A stretch of DNA of 64,000 nucleotides from Tetrapisispora phaffii CBS 4417 (lineage: Eukaryota > Ascomycota > Saccharomycetes > Saccharomycetales > Saccharomycetaceae). The DNA is taken from assembly GCF_000236905.1 (NCBI RefSeq), contig NC_016529.1, forward strand, positions 1-64,000, written 5' to 3'. Positions within the stretch are counted from its first letter, which is position 1. Every line of letters begins with the position of its first letter. Made by a program: the position numbers and the translations under genes. Below the pieces are notes generated by a model. That model saw only the letters and a program-made list of their open reading frames with translations. It ran no database searches and was not told the origin of the DNA. This document shows positions 20,626-31,100 of this stretch, one piece after another.

Positions 20626-21263
20626 TATATTTTATAAGAAATAGATAATCATATAATGAATATACAATGGCTGCTTGCAGTTTTGCCCTTCTCCCACCTC
20701 AACATTGATCTAGCTAAAGGACTGAAAATTATTAAAGCATTAATTTCTAGCCTGCCAATTGCCGTCTTCGCCGTAACATGTAGTTAGCACTACTTAACGA
20801 GCCGAGTAGTACTCTCAGAAAGTGAGATGACCCACGCATTTTTACAAGTCCAAATCTAACAAGAGCTGCAGTGGCACCGCGCAGTTTCTAACAGAACATT
20901 CTAATATATTTGGAACAAAGAACCCATGCGGTACAATTCCTAGGGCTCATACTATATACGAGACGTCTCTTCCTACAGTATGTGTACACCCTGTGCATGG
21001 CTTTGTTAGAAGACAAATATATGTTAATTATTTCTGATTCCGAATCTCAAAAAATGGCCAGAGAAAAAACCGTATCGTTTTTCGCAATTATTTCTTTTTT
21101 TCGCTGAAAAAATTATCATCCCAGAGAAAAAACTGCAGGAATTTTCCCGAATTTTCAAGACTGTGAGATATATAGTACGATTCACAGTTAAAATTGTACT
21201 ATGTAAAACCCCATTGGACATACTAAAACATAAAAGTATTAAAGGTTCTAGGGATATATATAG

Positions 21264-21378
21264 AGCAGATATTTAGAGTAACATAGTATGTACAAGAGTC
21301 TATATGAAATAGAGCAGACGTGAACTAGTATTCGCACTGTATATATTGGTAATGATATATTGACAGAATGGAATCTTT
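21264..21378 (-). repeat. Inverted repeat, left arm, beside the secreted-protein pair
   Basis: This 115-bp segment is the reverse complement of 24371-24484 at roughly 85% identity, with only a one-base length change. It lies just past the 3' end of the left gene as the right arm lies past the 3' end of its paralogue. It may be part of an inverted gene duplication or two opposed fragments of one mobile element. Confidence 0.8.
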
Positions 21379-21414
21379 ACCTCAACATTTTCTGTAAGTT
21401 AATTTGGCATTCGC

Positions 21415-22195
21415 TTAGTTACCATCGTCTTTACTATTACAGGAATATGGACTTATTAATCCATCACATCCTTCACTATAACATCCTTTACTTTGTGCAT
21501 TCGCAGTAGTTGCTCCCCAAGTTGTTATACCAGGGCCGACATAAAGTATACCATGCCAAGTCCCAAAGTGATTCATAGTGAAATAATACACATTACAAAG
21601 GTAATCTCCTCCTTCAACTAGATTTAAGGCATAATAAATAGCACCTGCAATGGTCTTTTGTTCAATTGTTGACGAACACTCTCCTGTATTAGGAACATAT
21701 TTATAATATACACCACTAACATGACCCATGAGTACCCTACAATCATTACTACTTGTGGCAGAATAAATTATCGTAACCTATTGCCCAACATGCATTAATT
21801 AAATCGGTAGTTTTTTTGACACATGAATCTGAGCCAATGCACCAAGAAATACATTCGTACATGTTGGTACGTTTACTGATTGTATCCGATTTGGTAATGC
21901 GACTAATAGAAGTATTGAATTGTTGTTGTCCAACCTGATTATCAATATTTAACGTACTATAGTTAATTGAGATATTAGATATTTTATTTGAAATAATAGC
22001 ATCCCAGTCTATATCAATAAAGTTACTCAATTCTAGATCAATTCGAACATGAGGGAGTATGTCACCATTTGAATCAAAATATAGGTTCTGATTCAATTCA
22101 GTTTCTTTCGAAGGTTCTAAGCATTGGCCTTGTCTCAAAAAACGAAAAAACAAAACAAAAAAAGAGAAAAGGTGAATCTTGGAGGATAAAAACAT
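21415..22195 (-). pseudogene. Secreted cysteine-rich protein, killer-toxin-like; one frameshift
   Basis: Two minus-strand ORFs, 22195-21749 (148 codons) and a second from about 21755 to 21415, are offset by one base near 21750. The first begins with a strong signal peptide (hydrophobic residues 7-20), has a Lys-Arg site at residues 108-109 suited to Kex2 cleavage, and then Cys residues at 115, 119 and 125. The second carries G-H-V-S-G-V-Y-Y-K, a Gly/Trp-rich stretch and four further Cys. The 23307-23957 gene matches the second part (G-Q-V-S-G-I-Y-Y-K). Signal peptide, Kex2 site and Cys-rich tail recall yeast killer preprotoxins, but I cannot name the family. The frame break could be decay or a base-call error. 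Confidence 0.6.
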
Positions 22196-23306
22196 GAATC
22201 AATCCAGAAATGAAAAGCGCTCTAAGTGTTGAAATATGTAATTGAAACCAGAATCTATGAACCATCCGTTACTGGGATCTGTTATGAGAAGTAAATTATG
22301 TATTCTATTGGAAGGGACTAAAATTTAACAAAATTTAACAAACCTTCCTCCATATATGAAAAAAACTCTGTTGTTAAAAATTTAAAAACTTCTTTTCATT
22401 TATCCCAACATATACCACTCTTTTATATGAAAAGTTTTTTTCAAGTAACTATTCAATTTATCAATATAACCTGTGTTAGTTCATGTCAACTTGTTTCCCC
22501 TCTTCAGTATAACAAAATAAAAGTAAAGTACTACACTGAATCACTATAGATTAAAATAATTCAATTACTTTTGAAAATCAATCAATGAATAGCATTTATT
22601 TTGTATTTCAGGCAATGTCCTCACTATAGCAACGTAAACATCGAATTTTAATAGTTTCAAACTAGAAATTTTCGTTTCGAAGCATTAAAAGGGCTCTTTT
22701 ATGCAGCTTTTTCTTGAAAATTGAAACAAATTCTTAAAAATTAATTTTTTTTCATAATCCTTCTTCCTGCGAAAAAAATTCTCGTATTATTTTGTAAACG
22801 AAGAAAGAAGAAATATTGAAAAATGCCTCGCTCAGTTATATGATACGAAGGTTCAGGATCGTTGGTTGGAAAAGGTAAGCTGTACGGAAACCATAGATTT
22901 CCAAAACTGTGTCTGTATTATCATTCCGTAATTTTTCTTTTATCAGGTTGCTAAGTTACATCTATACATTATTAGAAGTAACTTAGTTCACAGTGGTTGT
23001 CATTTGATGCAGCGTCGAATTTTTTCAACTGCTAGCTTCTTACTTAAATCCGGTAGATTAAATTGTGTGATGTGGCTTTTTGTATTTATTCGATCATCTA
23101 CACCACACCGCCTTTTGAATTAAAGTAAAAAATTAGAATAGCATAAACATATCTGAAATATAAAACTAATATACATATTTTTTTCATATTATCTATTTGA
23201 TTAGAACTCTTCAAAGTCTTTGGTAGTATGAGTAACAACGAACGTGGGCAAATTTTAAAATATCAAGCAGAACAATTATTCAATCTCACATATTCTCCAT
23301 TGAAAC
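22196..23306. promoter_or_regulatory. Shared intergenic region between the two divergent secreted-protein genes
   Basis: AT-rich 1.1 kb between the starts of the left (minus) and right (plus) paralogues; it should contain both promoters. No specific site was identified with confidence. Confidence 0.4.
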
Positions 23307-23957
23307 ATGAAAGCAAAGCCAATTTGTTTTGCATTTTTAGCTTGTTGGAGTATAATTACAGCACAAGTGACTACCCAAATACCAGTTGCTAGCCAACTTA
23401 TTTCTAATGAATCCATGTGTCAGAATAATAGAGACTTAATTTACAATCCTGATTATACTGATGACAAGCATCCAGAAATCCAAGACAATAATTGCAATTT
23501 AAAACCGCACTTGAAATGCACCAGAAATGATTGTAAACCTAGGAACCATTTTGGATTACCTGCGAATAATACTTTATCTTATAATCTAGATTATATTGAT
23601 GACTGCATTACAAATATATATAGGCTTGTGGAGAGAAGTTTTTGGCTCATATATTTTATTGTTAAATCTAAGCTATTTCTGGATAATAATGTTGTTGTAG
23701 GGCAAGTAAGTGGAATTTATTATAAATTAAATATTGCATCCAGCTCAAGTTTCTATGAATTGCATGAAAGGGAGCTTGCGAATATCATATTTTACATGAC
23801 TAATAAATTTAAGATTTACAATCCTTATGAAGAGGAATATTTTGTAATGTTAAGTAAACAGCAAGTTATTTATGCAACATTGCTCTTTGGACCCACTAAA
23901 TCAATATGGGCTGCATCTCTCGAAGGAGTGAGATATATTGGCAACCATGAAATATAA
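23307..23957 (+). CDS. Secreted protein, paralogue of the frameshifted killer-like gene
   Basis: 216 codons. A signal peptide covers about residues 1-20. A short repeat follows: L-I-Y-N-P-D-Y-T-D-D at 44-53 and L-S-Y-N-L-D-Y-I-D-D at 90-99. A hydrophobic stretch lies at about 112-125, and G-Q-V-S-G-I-Y-Y-K at 132-140 aligns with G-H-V-S-G-V-Y-Y-K of the left gene, as do later residues ending K-S-I-W-A-A. Most of the C-terminal Cys of the left copy are absent, and no clear Kex2 site precedes the shared part. It may therefore be a diverged or inactive copy. Divergent orientation and a shared 3' flank show that it arose by inverted duplication. Confidence 0.55.
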   Translation: MKAKPICFAFLACWSIITAQVTTQIPVASQLISNESMCQNNRDLIYNPDYTDDKHPEIQDNNCNLKPHLKCTRNDCKPRNHFGLPANNTLSYNLDYIDDCITNIYRLVERSFWLIYFIVKSKLFLDNNVVVGQVSGIYYKLNIASSSSFYELHERELANIIFYMTNKFKIYNPYEEEYFVMLSKQQVIYATLLFGPTKSIWAASLEGVRYIGNHEI

Positions 23958-24370
23958 ACATTTGTATTGCGACAATACTAGTTAAATATTTTTTAAAGTA
24001 ACTACAAAGCAAAATAAGGAAGGCATTACGGTGGTTAAACTTAGTTTATAGTCCTAAATTCTTTGAAAATTTGCTATGCTACAGGTAATATTGACATTTA
24101 ATCTTTAACGGAAAAGCATAATTCAAATAATTGTGTGAGTATCTGCCTAATTCTTAATTAGAATTGACTATTTTTTTAAGGACATATATCAATATGTTGT
24201 TAAGTATCTTTAAGCTTATATATTGAATGTTATTTGAAAGTTATTATCTTAGTGTCAGTAACATTCATTGCTGGAGTAAATATCTCTATCATTCAATCTA
24301 ATGATTCTTTATATTGCATCTTTTGATTAATTAATCACTAAGCAATCAAGTTGTATGATTATGTTGACAT

Positions 24371-24484
24371 AAAGATTCCATTCTGTCAGTATAATATTAC
24401 CAATATATACAGTGCGAATACTAGTTTGCATTTACCTATACCATATAGGCTTGTATACATACTGGGTTACTCTAAATATGTGCT
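24371..24484 (+). repeat. Inverted repeat, right arm
   Basis: Partner of 21264-21378 (see there). The best block is AGTGCGAATACTAGTT at the centre with good matches on both sides. Confidence 0.8.
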
Positions 24485-24623
24485 TTCTATAACCCATACC
24501 CATATGTGATATTAATTCTATCTATAAAATTATGAAATAATCAAAAAATAGTCGCTTCTATAATAAAATATAAGGATCTATTAGATGATAACTAATAAAC
24601 CTAAACTGTATTAAAACTTTTAG

Positions 24624-25001
24624 TCAATTTTCTAAAGAACTCTTGGATATATAATAACCTAATATAGTCCCTGAAACTACTGTTAAGTTGATAGCTGTGA
24701 ATATTGCAATCGTTAATGGCTTACACATATCAGATTTAATAAAATAGCAGATGCAATTGGTATAATGATGGGTGAGTAATAATCCGCCACAAAAAATCAG
24801 TGATCCTAATGTCAAACTTTCATTTCTGGAATACTTGAAACTAGTAATTTTCCCACTTCGAGAAGAATTTTCAAGTGGAATTCGGTGCAGACCAATCCCT
24901 AATGAGTCTATTTCTAAAGTTATTAAAAATACTATTAGCGCAACTGAACAAAAAATCAACAGCAAAGACAGGATCTTTACGAAAAGGGTGTATAACATCA
25001 T
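24624..25001 (-). CDS. Small multi-pass membrane protein, unknown function
   Basis: 125 codons. Three hydrophobic segments lie at about residues 6-29, 62-87 and 94-118, with a charged loop between the first two. The family is not recognised. It is divergent from the Kex2-site secreted gene at 25372, with 370 bases between the starts. A membrane protein beside a toxin-like secreted protein could be an immunity partner, but that is only inference from position. A 97-codon ORF overlaps on the other strand and has no supporting features. Confidence 0.4.
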   Translation of the reverse strand: MMLYTLFVKILSLLLIFCSVALIVFLITLEIDSLGIGLHRIPLENSSRSGKITSFKYSRNESLTLGSLIFCGGLLLTHHYTNCICYFIKSDMCKPLTIAIFTAINLTVVSGTILGYYISKSSLEN

Positions 25002-25371
25002 CTTTAGAGATCTAATTGTAATTACAACACTCTGTCACCAAATAAAGAATATGGTCACATGCTGATATTATATATGATACTTTATAGATTTATAAATTAT
25101 TTTAGCATGTTTTATATTCATTAATAAATTGTTGTAAATATTCCACACTAACATTTTGATTTTTTACAAAAAAAACAGCAATGTTGTTTCATTTAGTTTT
25201 ATTTTGTTATAGTAATTAAAATTGGCTGCAAAAATTTAAAATTGGCTGCAACCATTGAGATCCATACTTGACTATATAATAGAAGACAAAAAAAGCATTT
25301 TAACTCCCTGATCCCTGCTTATGACTCCTAACATAACCTCAAAAAGTACCAAGAAAGTTAAATATTAAAAC
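25002..25371. promoter_or_regulatory. Divergent promoter region with a short direct repeat
   Basis: AT-rich. A direct repeat of AAAATTGGCTGCAA occurs twice near 25218-25252, 20-odd bases apart. It is the only distinct motif seen. Confidence 0.35.
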
Positions 25372-26334
25372 ATGAAGTACAATAAGCAGTCAAAGTATTT
25401 TCTTCAAAAAAATATTTACAGTTTTACCATTTGTTTTTATTTTTACAAAATAGACTTCTTACTTGTACACGCTGCCACCTTGGTGAAAAAAGCAAGATGG
25501 TCATTTGCTAAGGGTAATCAATGGGCAGCATTTGTGCTAGCAGAAGGTGGAGTGGCAATTCCTTATTATGCCGCGAGTATTTGTTTGGTTACTACCTCTG
25601 GACTTTGTGCACCAATAGCTGGAGCTATATTAGCTACTGTTGATATTGCGATTGCTGCGATAATTCTTGGACAATCAGAAGGTGACATTAGCAAGCGTTC
25701 AATTGTGGATTCTGATCAATGGCTTGGAATCTATGGACATTATGTCAATATAACTGAATGGCCACATAGTAATGGTACTGTTGTTTCTAATGTGACCAAT
25801 ACACCAATATTATTTCACTATATTGCAACAAGTTATCCTTCAAAAGATGGTGTTGCAAAAAGAGATGATCAAACGATATTAAATTCTTTAATCTTTTCCA
25901 GTGAATATGGAAGTCACATCGCATCATCACACATTCATAGTGTTACTGAGTTATCTAATTTAGTTGTAAATGCAATACAGGAAATTTAACTACATCTTCT
26001 ATAGGAAAGAGAGCCACCTTTTTTGATTCTACCTGGATTTCCTACAACTACGACAATTCAAATCGAGAGTTAGCCACCATGTGGAATAATGCTGAAGGAG
26101 GAAGTTATGATTCAGCTTTAGAATATGAATTGACTACTACCATACAAAATAATCCTGATTACAAATATTGTTTTTCACCGGTAATGGTGAAGGCTGGAGA
26201 AAAACTTGGATTTTGATGATATTCCTGGTGATGGTGATGGAACAGGTAACGCAGCAAAAGGTGAAATATATTTTAATACTTACGGGGGCATTGATAGTTT
26301 TTGTAATGATGCTTATGACGGGACAGATAGGTAA
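25372..26334 (+). pseudogene. Secreted toxin-like protein with Kex2 sites; two frame breaks
   Basis: The first ORF (25372-25989, 205 codons) has a hydrophobic stretch at residues 15-33 that may be a signal or anchor. A long Ala/Gly/Ile-rich hydrophobic segment follows at about 53-100, then Lys-Arg at 108-109 and 163-164. Coding resemblance continues past its stop in the -1 frame, including another Lys-Arg, to a stop at 26214. It then returns to the first frame and ends at 26334. Two single-base shifts about 230 bases apart thus break the gene. Kex2-type sites and a hydrophobic domain suit a secreted preprotoxin-like protein. I do not recognise the family with certainty. Sequencing error is an alternative to decay. 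Confidence 0.5.
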
Positions 26335-28186
26335 AGATAGCTAACAATAGATTTTTGTAATAAGAATAGTTTTGAAACAGTAAACTGATATAGTTATGAA
26401 TACTATCCATTCGTATATTCAAGATTTTATCTTATGTTGAGATAGTAATTGGGCGTACTGGGAAGACATACTACTATTGGTGTTGTTGTAATAGTAATTT
26501 GTACAATTAGTCGAGTTGTAATTGCTTTTCTTATTTTTTCTTTTATAAATTATATATCTGACATGATTGATACACATGCCTGCTTATATCTTTATGTCTG
26601 GGAATGAATTAATATAACTTTGTTAACACATTGCTACAGAATTATATTGACACCCATATCTTTTCACCTATAACTAAATGTTATTAGTAAGGTTAATTTT
26701 CTACGCGGTGACAGTGCCGAAATATGAATTCAAGCATTACTCATATTTCAACAAATATAAATGTTATTTTATATAAATTATACATCGAAAAAAAAATTAA
26801 GTAATTACAACTCGACTAACTGTATATCTTACCATTATAATATTAGTAATAGAATATATCTTTCCAATACATCTGTTGGATATATAAATTGATGAGAATA
26901 TTTATATCTTACTTAATTTTACGTAGTGTTTGTCAAGATGGTATGACACATACCTGAATTAGGAAAGAGTAAATGTCACATTTGTGATGATTTCTTATTC
27001 GTATAACTGAAATAGGTAAACCTCACAATCCAAATAGGAAAGTAAAATCGCTCGATATATTTAATACGTTTTTCGAAGATGAAATGGTTTCGTGATCGTG
27101 ACAGAAATCATTGGTATAAAGACCAGGGTATTTCCAGCCATGTAAAATAAATCAAGTGTCTTAATCAACTTGTATAATTAGTATATTTTATATATTATTT
27201 ATTTTATATAGATCCCCCACGGAGAATTATAATATATTACTGACTCTTAACAATGAATAATCAAACAAAACTTAATATCCATTAGTTAATAATACATCCA
27301 ATGTAATATAACGAATTTGGGCGGGAAAAGTATAGCTATAGCGAAATTAATCAAACATGTATCTTACGACTGCGGATAACCCAAATATATCTAGTTCACC
27401 TGAATATATTTCTATGATCTTGGAGTGTATCTGAGCACTTCAAAAACAAGAGATATAGTAGCTTAGAACTATGATTAAATGAATTATTATATATGAGAGT
27501 TAACTTCAGCGCTATAAAGATAGTTATTCGTTGTAGTACAATATATTATAGATAACTTAACTCAATATTAAGGTATAATAATTTTGCAATATGTTTTTTC
27601 AATCATCTACTTGTATATGTTTTCTCTTCAAATACAATACAATTCAAAATTATCCCTGAAATTGGTTGTCCTATTACTCTTTTTTCTTGAAAATGGAATA
27701 TCATATAATGTTGACAGAAAATTAAAGGTATAATATCAATAATTACTTTTTTTATGAAACATCTTAAACAGTAATTGTCAGTTTCAATGAATACTAAATA
27801 TTTATATATTATTTATTTTATAAAAATTACCACAGAGAATTACAATAAACTACAAATTCAACAATAATAACAAAGTATATGAACCACATGCATCGTGCAT
27901 GCAAGGTAGGCATAATTCTTATAAATAGTAATATTCAATGATTTTTTATAACAATATTTGAAATGAACACAATATTAAATAAAATAAATAATAAAGTTAC
28001 TATGCTACTACCTATATAAAATGGTAAAAATACATCATTAAAATCCTACTTAAAAGGTTGAACATAATTGTAATAATCAGCTGTGGTTTAATATCATTAC
28101 TGATAAGGTAAGAATATTTTTAAAGCATCAATTGGAAACAGGGTATGGAGTTTCCCAGTTTTCTACAGAGATTAAGCATTCGAAAT
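26335..28186. other. AT-rich stretch with repeat relics, no genes
   Basis: No ORF worth supporting. Contents: an inverted repeat (26501-26525 with 26801-26825) and a direct repeat of about 50 bases (27190-27240 and 27803-27853) with GAGAATTA-type sequence, possibly LTR ends. The last few hundred bases are the 3' flank of adhesin C. Confidence 0.45.
26501..26825. repeat. Inverted-repeat-bounded 325-bp segment
   Basis: TTAGTCGAGTTGTAATT at the left is complementary to AATTACAACTCGACTAA at the right. Pairing extends to about 26 bases with two mismatches and continues more weakly outward. It could be a MITE or a fold-back remnant. No transposase is nearby. Confidence 0.5.
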
Positions 28187-31100
28187 CTAAACAATGAAAG
28201 TCATAGTAATAAAACCAAGCAAGGCAATAATCGATAAACTATATGGAGTGATATTAGAACCGATACCTTCATATAAAACAGAGGCTTCCGGTGCAGAAGA
28301 ACTACCTGACGAGTAAACGGTGCTATCCATAGAATGAGACGATGTGGATAACCCCCCATATGAAGAAGAAGAGGTGTAAGAAGATAAATCAGCCATCGAA
28401 ACATTTCTAGATACAGTCTCGAACGAAGCAGTGTAACTTGACGTAGTTATAGTGTAAAAACCATCATTATTTGATTCAGCCGAATAATTGGCATCGCTGA
28501 CTACTGAATTGTGGTTTGGCGTAGTAGTTGTGTAGTGTGAACCAGTTTTGATCGTAGATGACTTGTTAGATCTAGTAATAGTAGCTCTTGTTGGTGATTG
28601 AGCATTGCTCATAACCCCATTTGAAATAACTGGGAAGGTGCTAGAGCCTATAGTTGGATTTCCATTAGAGTCTGTTGTTGGGTAGTAAGATATAATGCTT
28701 GTTGCTAATGACCCATTAGAACTGGTAATGTTAACGGTAGTTGAGGAAGGAACGCTAATCGATACACTACCAGAGGTTACAGAATCTTTGTTTGATGATA
28801 CGCTTCGAGAGCCATTAGAGTCAGTTGTGGGGTAGTAGGAAGTAATATTTGCAGTGGATGATCCATTAGAATCAGTGTTAGCAGAAGTACTTGGAGTAGG
28901 AACATTGACAGATGTACTGCTATTAGAATTCATTGTAACTTTGGTATCAGAAACAGAGAAAATAACAGACTCTGTGTTGGAAACACTGTTATCGCTGGAT
29001 TTAGGACAGTATGTGGTATATGTAGTAACTATGTTACTAATAGTCTCGATTACTGTAGTTTCGTTATATATTTCCGAAGACCTTGATGATTCTGGACAAT
29101 ATGTAGTGTAAGTTGTCTCAACACCAGAAATTGTAGTAATATATGTAGTCACACCTTGAGAATTCACAGTCAACGATGAGGCTACACTGTTTAGAGGGCC
29201 TTTCGTAGATGAACTTAAGGATCTTCTACTATCGGATGTTGATGACTTATAATAGCCACTACTGTCACCGATAGAAGAAGAAGAAATTAGCGTCAAAATA
29301 ATAGATGATTGGCTGCTACTGAGATTACTTGGATTCAAAATAATTGAATTATCTGAAGTCGTGGCTACGGCTGAAACTGCAGTAGAGAAAATGGATATAG
29401 AATCACTCGTAACGTAATTGTTTGATGAGATCGATTCCGTATCACTGACAATGTAAGTAGTGGAAGTTAGCACAGTGGAACCCTCAGAATTGGTGGTTAC
29501 ATAGAAAGAAATCAAGTCTGTTTCAGTGGAAGTACCAACCACGATAAAGCTAGTGCTTGGCTCTGGAATGAATATAATGGACTCGGATCCACTCGAAGTA
29601 TCGCTACTAGATGTACTAACAGAAGAACTCCTAGTATCAACCGTGGTGGTGGAAACTGCAGTAGAGAAAGTGGATATAGAATCACTCGTAACGTAATTGT
29701 TTGATGAGATCGATTCCGTATCACTGACAATGTAAGTAGTGGAAGTTAGCACAGTGGAACCCTCAGAATTGGTGGTTACATAGAAAGAAATCAAGTCTGT
29801 TTCAGTGGAAGTACCAACCACGATAAAGCTAGTGCTTGGCTCTGGAATGAATATAGTGGACTCGGATCCACTCGTAGTATAGCTAGTAAATGATGAACGA
29901 GTCGATGCGAATACTGGATTAACAGCCTCGTATAACGAAGCCAATGAGTTATATGGTGAACATGAACTACTGCTGCTATAAATAAGTGATGATGAGTTTG
30001 TATATTGAGCAGTGGACTCAGCAGATGCAGTCGACAAGAAAGAATAACTTATCTGTTGCGTAGAACCCGTGTCAACGCTACTAAAGGAAGTGGTTGTGAA
30101 AATACTGGAACTAGTAGCCACTTCGGATACACTAATTGACGAAGCATTACTTTCTGAGGATATCACATTGAAGCTAGAAATTTGATCTATTGATGATTCT
30201 AAAGAGCTTTCGGAAAAGCCAGTATGAACAATTGATATCGAGACAGAACTATCCGAACTAGTAACTAATGGAAGAGAATAAACACTACTACTTACTAGCA
30301 GTATACTAGAAGAAGATAATACCGGTAATTCAATAGTGGATGTTAAATCTATTTCGTAAAGAGATGAGGTAATAATTGACTCCTCAGATTCAGATTCAAT
30401 AGAAGAGATAAATACAACCTCGGAAGAATCAATGGAGAACAGCTGAGATGACTCGACTGAGTTGGCTTCAACGAAGGATTGCTTAGCACTCTCAGCTGAC
30501 GTGCTTTCAATAGAGGATTCGGCGGAGGTGACATCGGAAGATTCAATAGACGACTGTTCAGACGTCTCAGCTGACGTGGTTTCAATAGAGGATTCGGTGG
30601 AGCTGGTCTCATAAGACTCAATGGACGACTCTTCAGACGTCTCGCCTGACGTGGTTTCAATTGACGAGTAAGCGGAGGTGACATCGGAAGACTCAATGGA
30701 CGACTCTTCAGACGTCTCAGCTGACGTGCCTTCAATTGACGAGTCAGCAGAGGTGACATCGGAAGTCCCAATAGACGACTCTTCAGACCTCTCAGCTGAC
30801 GTGCTTTCAATAGAGGATTCGGCGGAGCTGGTCTCATAAGACTCAATGGACGACTCTTCAGACGTCTCAGCTGACGTGCTTTCAATAGAGGATTCGGCGG
30901 AGCTGGTCTCATAAGACTCAATGGACGACTCTTCAGACGTCTCAGCTGACGTCCTTTCAATAGAGGATTCGGCGGAGCTGGTCTCAGAAGACTCAAGGGA
31001 CGACTCTTCAGACGTCTCAGCGGACGTGCTTTCAATAGAGGATTCGGCGGAGCTGGTCTCAGAAGACTCAATGGACGACTCTTCAGACGTCTCGGCTGAC

